NCBI GenBank assembly: GCA_009663005.1 | Contig: CM018907.1 | Location: forward strand, 9,741,122-9,756,121 | Source of the DNA: Actinidia chinensis | Lineage: Eukaryota > Streptophyta > Magnoliopsida > Ericales > Actinidiaceae | DNA: 15,000 nucleotides | Reading direction: 5' to 3' | Shown here: piece after piece, positions 1 to 8,767 of the stretch | Numbering within the stretch: position 1 is the stretch's first letter | How the letters are laid out: every line of letters begins with the position of its first letter | The notes under the pieces: generated by a model | What the model saw: only the letters and a program-made list of their open reading frames with translations | Database searches by the model: none | Told to the model about the DNA's origin: nothing | Translations under genes and position numbers: made by a program

Positions 1-1
1 A

Positions 2-860
2 GGCAATGTCCCAGGAGTAGATCCTCATATCATCGTTCACAAGCTTTTTACTGGCCATCCAATAAAGGAGGAAGTTCGCCCTAGAACGTCTAAAAGTTAT
101 AGAGGAAGAGGAGTCCAAGCTAATCAAAGTCGTCGTTATCAAGGAATTCGATTACCCAGATTAGTTGGCTAATGTTATCGTCGCCCCTAAAAAGGGCAGA
201 AAATGGAGGGTATGCATTGATTTTACCGACCTGAACAAAGCATGCCCTCAAAACAGCTTCCCCCTTCCGAAGATTGATTTGATAATTGATGCAATCTCCA
301 AACGCGAACTCCTAAGTTTCATGGATGCCTTCTCGGGGTACCATCAGATTAAAATGCATCCCCCGACATTAAGAAGACATCGTTCATCACGGAAAGAGGA
401 TTGTATTATTACAAGGTCATGCCCTTCAAAATGAAGAATACAGAAGCAACATACCAAAGGCTGGTCAACAGGATGTTCAAAGAACTAATTGGGAAGACGA
501 TGAAAGTATACATTGACGACATGCTAGTAAAAAGCCTCAAAGTCGCCGATCACTTGGGAGAAACATTTAGTATCTTTCGCAAATATCGCATGATGTTAAA
601 CCCCTCCAAATGCATCTTTGGCGTATCATCGGAAAAATTTCTTGACTTCTTAGTGACCAAACGAGGGATAGAAGCAAATCTCAACCAAATTCAAGTCCTG
701 CTCGTGATGAGCTCGCCCAAAAATGTCTGCGAAGTACAACAGCTGATTGGACGAGTGGCGGCTCTCAACAGATTTATTTCAAAATCAACGGACAAATATT
801 TACCATTCTTCAAGATTTTGAGGAAAAATAAGGCCTTTCAATGGACGAATTAGTCCGAGA
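2..860 (+). pseudogene. Element A reverse transcriptase domain, broken
   Basis: This encodes the palm and fingers of a Ty3/gypsy reverse transcriptase, which copies element RNA into DNA. Homology begins at the left edge (PGVDPHIIVHK, bases 11-43). It continues through WRVCIDFTDLNKACP, MDAFSGYHQ and YYYKVMPF. The catalytic YIDDM is intact, with YIDD at 509-520. Thumb-like sequence follows to about 850. Breaks: a frame change near 70; a TAG at 162-164 where the family has Trp in the PDWLAN motif; a frame change near 360 just after KMHP; and a stop at 851-853 after FQWTN. Frames before and after each break align to one family protein, so this is one decayed gene rather than several small ones. 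Gag and protease must lie upstream of the window, if they survive. Confidence 0.93.
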
Positions 861-1335
861 TGGCATTCTAACAGCTAAAAGAATATTTGGGGTCGCCTCC
901 TCTACTTACAATTCCCAACGTGGGTAAAGAACTCACCTTGTACCTATCTGTGTCGCCTACCTTGGTGAGCTCCGTGCACATCAAGGAAGAGGACAAAGTT
1001 CAGAAATCAGTGTACTACGTCAGCAAAGTCCTCATAGAGGCAGAGATCAGATATCTGAAGATCGAAAAACTCGCCTACGCTCTCATGATCGCAAAAGGAA
1101 AACTCCGTCACTATTTTCAAGCATACCCTATTGTTGTGCTCATAAATCAGCCCCTAAAGTAAATTCTACAACAACCTGACACCTCAGGACGATTACTCAA
1201 GTGGTCCATTTAGTTGAGCAAATTTCACATCAACTACTGACCAAGGATGGCGATCAAGGCCCAAGCACTGACCGATTTAATAACTGAATTCACATACGAT
1301 GTTGCTCTAAGTCCTGAGATTGAGATCCTCGAGGA
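861..1335 (+). pseudogene. Element A first (vestigial) RNase H domain and connector
   Basis: This is the RNase H that normally follows a gypsy RT and degrades the RNA strand of the hybrid. Recognisable blocks are LTLYLSVS, VYYVSKVL, AEIRYLKIEKLAYAL and LRHYFQAYPIVVL, then the connector with GRLLKWS and FTYDVAL. The first catalytic Asp expected in the opening strand is not visible: the motif reads LYLSVS. Known: in Tat-lineage elements this first RNase H is typically degenerate, and a second one follows. Stops at 1160-1162 and 1210-1212, another before 1240, and one at 1340-1342 interrupt it. Element B begins within the equivalent of position 1157, so only this last part can be compared between the copies. 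Confidence 0.85.
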
Positions 1336-1362
1336 GTGGTAGATCAGAGATAGTGACATCAC

Positions 1363-1790
1363 AAGATGGAAGTTGTTCGTTGATGGATCATCCAACCAAC
1401 ATGGTTATGGTGCAGGCCTCGTACTTTAAAACCCTTTAGGGGAGTTGCCATACGCATTAAGTTTAAAGCCACCAGTATGAGGTGGAATATGAAGTTCTCC
1501 TCGCCGAATTGAGGGTCGCAATGGAATTGAAAGTGGAATTCTTAGACACTTATAGTGACTCTCAACCCATGGTGAATCAAGTTTAAGGAGATTACCTCGC
1601 CGAAGATCTCCGTATGTTGGCATATTTGGACAAGGTGAAGGCCATGACGATGAAAATTAAAGATTTCAAGATCCGTCAAATTCCTCGAGAAGAAAACAAG
1701 CAAACCAATGCCTTGGTAAACTTGGCCTTCGCTTTTGATTTTATCTCAAACATAAGCGTCCCTCTCGAATTCTTACCAAACCCAAGCATC
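1363..1790 (+). pseudogene. Element A second, archaeal-like RNase H domain
   Basis: The second RNase H, acquired by the Tat lineage, starts at WKLFVDGSSNQHGYGAG, with the first catalytic Asp in VDGSS. A stop (1427-1429) follows. After a short degraded stretch the homology resumes as VEYEVLLAELRVAMEL, where the catalytic Glu of the EYE motif is kept. YSDSQPMVNQV follows with its Asp, then a stop at 1584-1586, then LAYLDKVKAM, the F-KI-QIPREEN block and an ALVNLA tail. The last part sits in the open frame beginning at 1614. Compared with element B, A has the intact Glu but has lost part of the middle of the domain. The 1426-1623 stretch read on the opposite strand is only a shadow of this domain. 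Confidence 0.88.
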
Positions 1791-2870
1791 GATGTCGCCA
1801 AGACTGTCTGCCAAGCAACAGTAGAACCAACATGGATGGACGGCATCACCGCGTACCTCAAAGCAGGGGAGCTACTATCCAATAAACTCCAGGCACGACG
1901 AATTCAATATCAATCATCCAGATTTTACCTCCTCCATGAGATGCTATACAAGAGATCTTTCTTAGGATCACTCCTGAGATGTCTCCGACTAGAGGAAGCA
2001 GATTACGTACTGAGAGAGATTCACGAAAGCATCGGCGAAAATCATTCTTGGGCTAGATTACAAGTCAGAAAGGCAGTTCGCCAAGGATACTTTTGGCCAT
2101 TTTCTCAATGGGGGATAGACGTGCTCGACCTCTTCCTCAAACTTCGTTATAGATAAATTTTTTGATTATCGTTAAAGATTACTTCACCAAGTGGATAGAA
2201 GCGGAACCTCTCGCCAAAATCACTAAAAAAACCTAGTAATTTTGTTTGGAAAAATATCATTTGCTGATTTGGGATTCCAAGGGTAATCGTCTCTGATAAT
2301 GCGAAACAATTCGACAAAGATAGATTTAAACCATTTTGCTCAAACCTCGCCATCTCTAATCATTTCTCCTAGCCCGGTCATCCTCAAGCAAATGGCCTAG
2401 TAGAGGTCACCAACATGACGATCTTGAGGAACTTGAAGGCAAGGCTAGAAAAATCTAAGAGCGAATGGGCAAATGGGCCTGCCACACAACGAGTAGGATC
2501 CCGATAGGTGAAACGCCTTACTCTCTAGTGTATGAGACAGAGTCGGTCATACCAGTAAAGATAGGGTTGCCTAGGTTCAGGATGATGAATTTTGACAAGG
2601 AGAACAACGAGCAAAATTGAGGCTTAACCTCGATCTCCTTGTCGAAACGAGGGAGCGTGTCAGGGTGCACCAAGCTACCTACAAGTATCAGATCATGAAA
2701 TATTATAAAAGAGGGTTAAACGCAGGTCATTTCGATTCGACAGGCGCAAGGTGGTCCATGCCCCCCCAAAAAAAAGGGGTGGAAAAAAAGTTTATTGGCT
2801 AGAAGACTTGTACGAGAAAGCGTTACCCTACCCATGAAATGTCGAGCACTTGAAGAAATATTATCAATAG
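1791..2870 (+). pseudogene. Element A linker and integrase, with internal deletions
   Basis: Integrase inserts the DNA copy into the host genome. Order seen: a linker (FLPNPSI, PTWMDGITAYL, FYLLHEMLYKRS); the start of the HHCC zinc finger (VLREIHESIGENHS); an abrupt jump from GYFWP to FSQWGIDVL at about 2100; the core with DYFTKWIEAEPLA; VSDNAKQFD with the second Asp; and GLVEVTN with the catalytic Glu (codon 2403-2405). Then come RIPIGETPYSLVY, LRLNLDLLVETRE and the C-terminal YWLEDLYEKALPYP, with a TAG at 2868-2870. Compared with B, about 114 bp are missing at 2100 (both Cys of the zinc finger), about 20 bp near 2473, and the VLRKVTL to WEGPYKV block around 2750-2790, which is replaced by a C/A/G homopolymer stretch. 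Frameshifts occur at about 2155 and further on. Confidence 0.92.
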
Positions 2871-3622
2871 TTTTTTTGGTCGCCATGTTGTGAAGATCGC
2901 CTAAATAATGACATTTGAGCATTGTCATCGTTAAAGTTCTGGTTAATTAAAATGAAGCTGTGATTGTCAATTTTCATGTAATTATGATTATTTTAATGGA
3001 ATTGTCAATTTCTCCAGTTCAATTATTGCCAAATGTTAATATCATCGCCAATGCATTATTAGAGTCGCCAAACTGAGTTGCCAATTTTATCACCGCTTTA
3101 ACCAAATAAATGCATGATATTGTTATTGTCCAATTCAAAATTGTTATATAGCCAAAATCAAAATTGTTTTATCTTTGGGTTTGCCATTGACATCGCCCAC
3201 ATGAATTTTTCAATTATTGCCAAGTTTATTCGCCAATTCCAAATGATGCAAGTATTTTTTATTTGCTAAAGTAACATATTGTATTCTTCAATTATTTGAA
3301 AAAGGCATTTTGCCTCGCCAGTCCTCAATAGTCATTCGCCGAATATTCTGATTCCTGATCGTCATGATAAGTTAATGTCACCAACCTTACTACTACTCTT
3401 CCGTTGAGTAGTGTTTAACTTATTATGTATGCCTAACGATTTTGATTCGCCAAGTTCATTTTGCCAGCTTCATCACATTGCCTATTCGTTAGTAATGAAG
3501 TCGCCAGACCACATTTATAATCACTCAAGTGAAACAAACACATTGCCATAGAAACGAGCAGATATGAAGAAAGACCATTTTATTAATGTCGTCTTTGCAA
3601 AAAAAAGAGTACATGGAGATAC
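2871..3622 (+). other. Element A spacer between integrase and antisense gene, rich in TCGCC motifs
   Basis: No coding homology was found on either strand. The stretch is AT-rich but is punctuated about ten times by TCGCC (for example near 2880, 2898, 3044, 3064, 3191, 3230, 3316, 3337, 3448 and 3502) and by further TTGCC variants. A stem-loop with arms at 3367-3374 / 3416-3423 and 3392-3398 / 3406-3412 lies inside. It corresponds by position to 8136-8760 of element B, but it lacks B's 50-bp tandem repeats. Convergent 3' ends of the sense and antisense transcripts would both fall here. Confidence 0.6.
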
Positions 3623-4075
3623 CTATTGAAGAAGGTTGGTGTCTGGCATATCCAAGTCGGGATCGATCTGGAGATCTTGTATATCAAGGTGTGGATGAAG
3701 GATGACGATCTACTTTTTGTACAAGTCGAAGCCCTTACCAAAGTACGAGGAGGCCGCTCCTTCCAAAGCTCCTTGTACTCATGTAAAGATTTGAACTCGT
3801 CAATTGCAGATGTCTTAGTGAGGGCTTCCTTCTTCTTCACCTCAGCCATCTCTTTTTCATGCCTCTTTAGGGCAACATCATGGTTTTTTTTCAATTTCTT
3901 CACCTTCTTTTCAGTTCCCTGCTTCTCAGCCTCAAGCTCGGCTACCCGGCCCTCCAGGTCGGCCACCTTTTGGGCACAAGTCATCTTATCCCAATGGATG
4001 AGGCATTGGCCTGCTGAGTCATTGCCTCATCTCGCATCTTTTTGGCGCAATCAGTAAGAGAATACCCCAACACCA

Positions 4076-4154
4076 CTACCCGCGAAAAACAATGAACTTT
4101 TCAGAATATTGAAAATACAAAAGTACGAGCAGGATTAGGAAAGAAGTAATCACC
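4076..4154 (-). other. Predicted intron 3 of element A antisense gene (79 bp)
   Basis: On the minus strand the donor is CAGTCAG|GTGATT and the acceptor is CGCGGGTAG|TGGTG. It separates the LDLDMETT block from VLGYSL. The equivalent interval in element B (9354-9432) is also exactly 79 bp. The reading phase across the junction is no longer consistent, as expected after decay. Confidence 0.68.
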
Positions 4155-5202
4155 TGACTGAGGGAAAGATCTTGTGGTCTCCATATCAAGGTCCAACCTG
4201 TTCACTGTCTCCCTGTCAACGGGCAGAATGAACCACTGGAGAAGCTTTTCGCCACGACAAGATTCTCTATGGCAGAGGCTTCAAGCCCTAGGATAACTCC
4301 TGGGTTGGCCAAGGTCCCCTCCCAGGGGACTACAGAAGTTGGCATATCTCGGGTCGTCGCACAGCCCGACGTCGCCTTGGACTTAGCAGGGGCCTTTGTA
4401 GTAGGCCCTTGCTTCTTATCGTCGGGTGGTGGCATGGATCCTTTTTTTTTTGCATATACCGCCTATTTTCCTTTCTTTAAAGGCGAGATGTCTGGCGTCT
4501 CTTCTCGATACCGCTTCACGCCGATTTGGGCACACTTTTCCCTAGTTGGGGTCATACCTTTCTTGGGCTTGCCCTTTGCCTTGCCAACTGGGCGAGCTTC
4601 TTCATGTCTATTTTCTTTGACATCGTTGCATAAGGAAATCAAAGTCAATTAAAAAAGAAGATGGAATATTTAAAGGGAAAGAAGGCAATACCATCCAATT
4701 TTAGCTTAGGGTAGTCGTAAATCCAACCAGGTCTCCAAGCTAAAAAAAAACGGAAAAAAGAAGGGGGGGGCCCCCCCCCTAGAGAGAGGCTGAGTAGTAT
4801 GGTTCCCAATAAAGAAAAAAGGGCTAGATTTTAGCCCTGAGCATCGATAACAACATCTAATCATAGAGGAAAGGCAGGATTTCCCTTTGTCTCATCCTAA
4901 TGGTGGCTACGTACTCCACCAAGTCATCTCGGGAATGATCACCTAAGGGAGATCACCTTGGGAAAGGTAGGACTCGCCCTCATCGCTCGTAACTTGAGCT
5001 GTGTCACCCGCAGATTTCTCCTCAGCATTGTCCCTACCATTGGACACCATTTTCCAAGAGTCGAGCAAAGCTACGGAGAAAAGACTTCGAGTGAGGGATT
5101 CCTTAATTGCATAGAACTGACCTCGCTTTAAAGTGCCGGAGATTTGGTCAATCCTTACTTGTTTGTTCTCGGTCAAGACGGGTGACACGTTACAGCATCG
5201 AT

Positions 5203-5284
5203 CTGAAAATGTTAGCACAATGTTAGAGAAGGAAGAAAGGTAAAACTTAATAAATGAAGAACGATCTAGTAAATGAAAGTTGAC
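5203..5284 (-). other. Predicted intron 1 of element A antisense gene (82 bp)
   Basis: On the minus strand the donor is CCCCTG|GTCAAC and the acceptor is CATTTTCAG|ATCG. Removing 82 bp joins LRSWSTPG to a phase-1 Asp codon and RCCNVSPVLTE. Element B has the equivalent break at the same point and phase, with an 81-bp intron (10366-10446). Confidence 0.75.
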
Positions 5285-5655
5285 CAGGGGTGCTCCACGA
5301 CCTCAGAACTTCAAGTTCCCGAGATAATCCATGGGCGAGCTCCTAGTTATCCCCCGAAATGAAGAAGAATTTCTTCTTCCATCCCTTGACATTGTTGGGA
5401 CTCCCCGAGTAGGGTACACTTGGGTCTCGCCTTGAAGTATAGCCACCCAATGTTTGGCCTTGGATTGTTAAAAAGGCCGAACAAATGACTAAACTCGTTC
5501 AGAGAAAGGGCAAATTTCTTAAACCGACACGGTACCAATGCGCCGACCATACTTCGCCACGCATTGGGGCTTAGTTGGACGAGACAAAAATTGTAGTGGG
5601 CCAACATACTCCTAATTATTGGATGAATGGGAAGACGCAGACCAGCCTGAAAGGG

Positions 5656-6172
5656 AGAGAGAGAGGGAAAGGATCAGATCTGTTGTTTGAAATCGTGCTT
5701 CATGAGCATTTAATTGAAGAAGAAGTTAGAAAGTCAACAAAATAAAAGCACCTAGAATTCTCTCTCCTTTATGAAACCTGAATCGGGAGAAGAAAAGGGG
5801 AATCACACCCTCGTTTCTCTCTCCTCACTTTCTCTCCAAAAAAATCCCAAAATTATGCCATTACAATCTTTCACCACCACATCATAGAGCCGCCGCCGCT
5901 CGATAAGAAAATTCACCCCAATTAGCGCATTGCCGCCACACTGCCACTATCATCCTCGGCCCCATCTCTGCCCAATTCAGTGACTATAATAAGCGTGGGA
6001 TGATGTGTTCTCGGATATTCTAATCGCCGATTTGGCCTCGACATAGTCACTCTCTCTCATCTATTACCTCGTCCTTCTCTCTATCCCTACTCTCTCTATT
6101 TCATCTTTCACAAAAAAATGAAGTATGAACCCATATGAAATTGAGCCACTAAAGAGAGACAATTGGGTCATG
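5656..6172. other. Filler DNA between elements A and B, CT/GA-rich, origin unknown
   Basis: This matches neither element at the positions where A stops and B starts. It carries GA repeats (from about 5657) and CT-rich runs (about 5757-5834 and 6049-6106), plus a GC-richer patch with GCCGCCGCCGC (about 5890). No open frame of note and no LTR ends were seen. The CT-rich character resembles plant promoter or 5' leader sequence, but that is only a resemblance. At the right junction AAAGTA (6173-6178) is shared with element A's equivalent sequence near 1157. Confidence 0.5.
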
Positions 6173-6390
6173 AAAGTAGATTCTACAGCGACTTGACACC
6201 TCGGGAAGACTCCTCAAATGGTCCATTGAGCTAAGCGAGTTCCACATTGATTATAGACCTTGGATGGCGATCCAAGCCAAAACCTTGGCTAATTGTTTTC
6301 CTGAATTTACGTATGATGTCACCCCGAAATCTGAGGAAAATCTACCCAAGGTGGAAACTCCAAAAAAAAAATTTAGATGAGGACCTCGCT
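6173..6390 (+). pseudogene. Element B tail of first RNase H and connector
   Basis: The remnant opens with ILQRLDTSGRLLKWSIELS and continues with FHIDYRPWMAIQAKTLA and FPEFTYDVTP. This aligns with element A from about 1163. Everything upstream (gag, protease, RT, most of RNase H) is absent. A poly-A stretch at 6361-6370 shifts the frame before the next domain. Confidence 0.8.
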
Positions 6391-6760
6391 AGATGAAAAT
6401 TGTTCGTGGACGAATCATCAAACCAGCATGGCTGTAGTGCAGGATTGATTCTCCAAACTTCTTCAGGCGAGCAGATGGAATACGCCATTCGTATAGGGTT
6501 TAAAGCCACCAACAATAAAGCCGCATATGAGGCTCTCCTCGCCAGACTAAGAGTTGCAATAGAATTAGGAATAGATTCCCTGGACGCTTTAATGATTCTC
6601 AACTCGTAGTAAATCAAGTCCAAGGAGACTACCTCACCAAAGATACAAGGATGTTAGCCTACTTAGACAAAGTGAAGAATATGTCCAGGAAGATCAAGGA
6701 CTTTAAAATTTGCCAAATTCTCAAAAAAGAGAATAAGAAGGCTGGTGCTCTAGCCAACCT
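6391..6760 (+). pseudogene. Element B second, archaeal-like RNase H domain
   Basis: The domain begins WKLFVDESSNQHG, with the first catalytic Asp. ATNNKAAYEALLARLRVAIEL follows in the same frame. The family Glu of the NNEAEYEAL motif is replaced here by Ala (NNKAAYEAL), while element A still has Glu at this point. A frameshift and stops at about 6600-6612 interrupt the QLVVNQV stretch. The frame opening at 6651 then gives LAYLDKVKNMSRKIKDFKI and ENKKAGALANL. Loss of the acidic residue, if the alignment is right, would have inactivated the nuclease independently of the frameshift. Confidence 0.87.
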
Positions 6761-8135
6761 CACCTCAAACTTTGATTTTGTCTCAGACATGAGTATACCT
6801 CTGGAGTTTTTACCAAACCCAAGCATTGAGGTCGCCAAATCAGTCTATCAGATAGAAACGTGCCCAACATGGATGGACAACATTATCGCATATCTCCAAA
6901 ATGGCACACTACCACCAGACAAACTCCAAGCTCACTGAATCCAATACAAGTCTGCAAGATTTTACCTTCTCCATGGAATGTTGTATAAAAGATCTTTTTC
7001 AGGGCCTCTCCTAAGGTGTCTCTGACCTGAAAAAGGGGAATACGTATTAAGGGTAATTCATGAAGGTATCTATGGAAATCATTCAGGGGCAATTCATGAA
7101 GGTATATATGGCAATTCATGAGGTCACTAGTGAGAAAAGTAGTTCATCAAGGTTATTTCTAGCCACAGATAGAACGAGATACGATGACATACACAAGGAA
7201 ATGTGACAAATGCCAATGATTTGCCCCAATTAGTCATCTCCCTCACACCGAGATAGTCCTGATGACCAGCCCATGGCCATTCGAACAATGGAGAATTGAC
7301 ATACTTGGCCTCTGTCGTAAGCTCTATTACAAAGAAAATTCTTAATCGTCGCCATCGATTACTTCACAAAATGGATAGAAGCTGAACCTCTAGCCAAGAT
7401 CATAGAAAGAAACACCAGGAATTTCATATGCAAGAGCGTCATCATTCATTGGTTCGGAATTTCCAAAGTTATCATCTCGGACAAGGCCAAGCAATTTGAC
7501 AATGATGGATTCAAGAAATTCTACTCAGACCTCGCCATCTCTCACCATTTATCCTCGCCTGGTCATCCCTAAGAAAATGGTCAAGTAAAAGTCACCAACT
7601 GAACAATCGTAAAGAATTTTAAGGCGAGGCTAGAAAAATCTAAGGGTGAAAGGGCAGAAGATCTACGAAGTATACTTTGGGCATATCATATGATAAGCAG
7701 AATACCTATGGGTGAGATGCCATACTCCATGGTCTATGGGATAGAATCAGTTATACCAGTGGAAATAGGAATGCCGAGCTTCAGAACCTCAAAATTCGAC
7801 AAGGAGAACAATGAAATCGAGTTGAGGCTCAACCTTGACCTCTTTTACGAAAAGAGGGAGCGAGCTGAGGTACGCCTAGCAGCTTACAAGCACTAGGTCG
7901 CCAAATACTACAATCATAGAGTCAAGCACAGGTCCCTCTTGACAAGCTACCTAGTCCTAAGAAAGTTACTTTGTCCACAAAGGAACCAAATGTAGGGAAG
8001 CTCGGTCTTACATGGGAAGGCCCCTACAAGGTCATTAAAGTATACAGACTGGGAACTTATTGGCTGCAAGACATGGACAAGAAGGCCCTTCCTCACCCCT
8101 GGAATGCCGAACACTTAAAAGAATATTACCAGTAA
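6761..8135 (+). pseudogene. Element B linker and integrase, near full length but broken
   Basis: The linker (FLPNPSIEV, PTWMDNIIAYL, FYLLHGMLYKRS) is followed by a complete HHCC zinc finger. The His codons are at 7059-7061 and 7080-7082 and the Cys codons at 7202-7204 and 7211-7213 (CDKCQ). The core has WRIDILG, DYFTKWIEAEPLA, IISDKAKQFD and NGQVKVTN. In the last motif the catalytic Glu is Lys (AAA, 7588-7590). SRIPMGEMPYSMVYG and LRLNLDLFYEKRE follow. The C-terminal part has GKLGLTWEGPYKVIKVYRLGTYWL and HPWNAEHLKEYYQ, with a TAA at 8133-8135. A 36-bp tandem duplication repeats IHEGIYGN in the finger. Many stops (for example 6936-6938, 7024-7026, 7570-7572) make it a pseudogene. Confidence 0.92.
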
Positions 8136-8696
8136 TGCACCTGGTCGCCATGAGAACAAGATCACCTTACCAGTGAGGCATCGCCAGTCTTATGATCGCC
8201 AAAAGCTCCATTTGTACGATGATAATTTTGATTATGTCATGATTGCCGATCTTTATTATAAATCAACAGAATTTCTCCAAGTTAATTTTATCGCCAATAA
8301 TGTATGTCACCAATCTTTTAAAGCGCCAGTTCTGTTGTCGCCATTATCAAGAACGCTCATTTATTAAAAAGTGATAAGGCGTCTTGATCGCCATTGTGGA
8401 TGTCGACATTATCAAGAATGCCCATTCATTGGAAATAATAAGGCGTTTTGATCGCCATTATCAATAACACCAATTCATGAAAAAATGATAAGGCATCCTG
8501 ATCGCTATTATTAAAGACGCCCATTCATTGAGAAAACAAAAATGGTACGGGAAATGAAGGCATTTAGATCACCAGTTTCAAATCACCACTCGGCTAAACT
8601 TTTAAGGCTAAAAAATTTAACTCGCCAGTTTATTAACAATTCACAATGGCGTCAGTACGACCAAATGAAGAGAAAGATATAGAACGAGGAATGAAA
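8136..8696 (+). other. Element B spacer after integrase, TCGCC-rich
   Basis: No protein homology on either strand. The short open frames here lack family resemblance. TCGCC recurs as in element A's spacer. The centre contains the 50-bp tandem repeats described separately. It ends at the 34-bp duplication flanking the 3' end of the antisense gene. Confidence 0.6.
8339..8545 (+). repeat. Four imperfect ~50-bp tandem repeats
   Basis: Units are 8339-8388 (50 bp), 8404-8452 (49), 8453-8502 (50) and a partial 8503-8545. Each starts CGCCATTATCAA or a variant, has a CCATTCATT-like centre and ends GATAAGGCGTCTTGAT or a variant. A 15-bp partial extra unit (8389-8403) sits between units 1 and 2. Confidence 0.88.
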
Positions 8697-8767
8697 GTTT
8701 TTATTCATTAAAAAGTAAATGGATTACAACTTGGGTTTTTATCATTAAAAAGTAAATGGATTACAGC
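8697..8767. repeat. 34-bp direct duplication at the 3' end of element B antisense gene
   Basis: Copies at 8697-8730 and 8735-8767 both contain TTAAAAAGTAAATGGATTAC and differ by one indel and one base. Copy 2 overlaps the antisense stop (8761-8763), so the duplication lies in the presumed 3' untranslated region of that gene. Confidence 0.9.

Larger units (their letters stand above)
1..5655 (+). mobile_element. Element A: degraded Ty3/gypsy (Tat-lineage-like) retrotransposon, truncated at both ends
   Basis: Seen: reverse transcriptase, RNase H, a second RNase H and integrase homology in order on the + strand, then a non-coding spacer, then a gene on the minus strand. No LTR, primer-binding site, gag or protease lies in the window. 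The left side runs off the window. The right side stops inside exon 1 of the antisense gene at about 5655, where element B still has matching sequence. Known: a second RNase H between RT/RNase H and integrase, and antisense genes 3' of integrase, occur in plant Tat elements such as Grande and Retand. Inferred: a non-autonomous, old remnant. Confidence 0.88.
3623..5655 (-). pseudogene. Element A antisense gene (putative gypsy type transposon / Transposase_28-like), truncated, with introns
   Basis: Read on the minus strand, this is homologous to the same gene in element B and to the plant family often annotated as putative gypsy type transposon (family named from memory; function unknown). The 5' end is cut at 5655. 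Exon 1 (5655-5285) has LSPNAWRSMVGALV, LNEFSHLFGLF, GWLYFKAR, a frame change, then KGWKKKFFFISGDN and LRSWSTPG. Exon 2 starts at 5202 (RCCNVSPVLTE) and reaches RDDLVEYVATIRMRQRE. Exon 3 (about 4623-4155) has MSKKI, a Lys/Arg-rich region and an ETVNRLDLDMETT end. Exon 4 (4075-3623) is VLGYSLTDCAKKMRDEA, then a Glu/Lys coiled coil (VADLEGRVAELEAE, VKKLKK). It ends with EFKSLHEY, a frame change, FGKGFDLYKK, a stop, LHPHLDIQDLQIDPDLD and a stop at 3623-3625. There are several in-frame stops, so it is not functional. Confidence 0.8.

Noticed and set aside
3626..4057. + strand open frame of 143 codons
   Set aside because: It overlaps the antisense coiled-coil exon; codons read as the complement of Glu/Lys repeats, giving Ser/Phe-rich nonsense.
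4269..4652. + strand open frame of 127 codons
   Set aside because: Shadow of exon 3 of the antisense gene in element A, whose minus-strand reading matches element B.
8173..8367. + strand 64-codon frame after integrase in element B
   Set aside because: Low-complexity translation of the TCGCC-rich spacer with no counterpart in element A.
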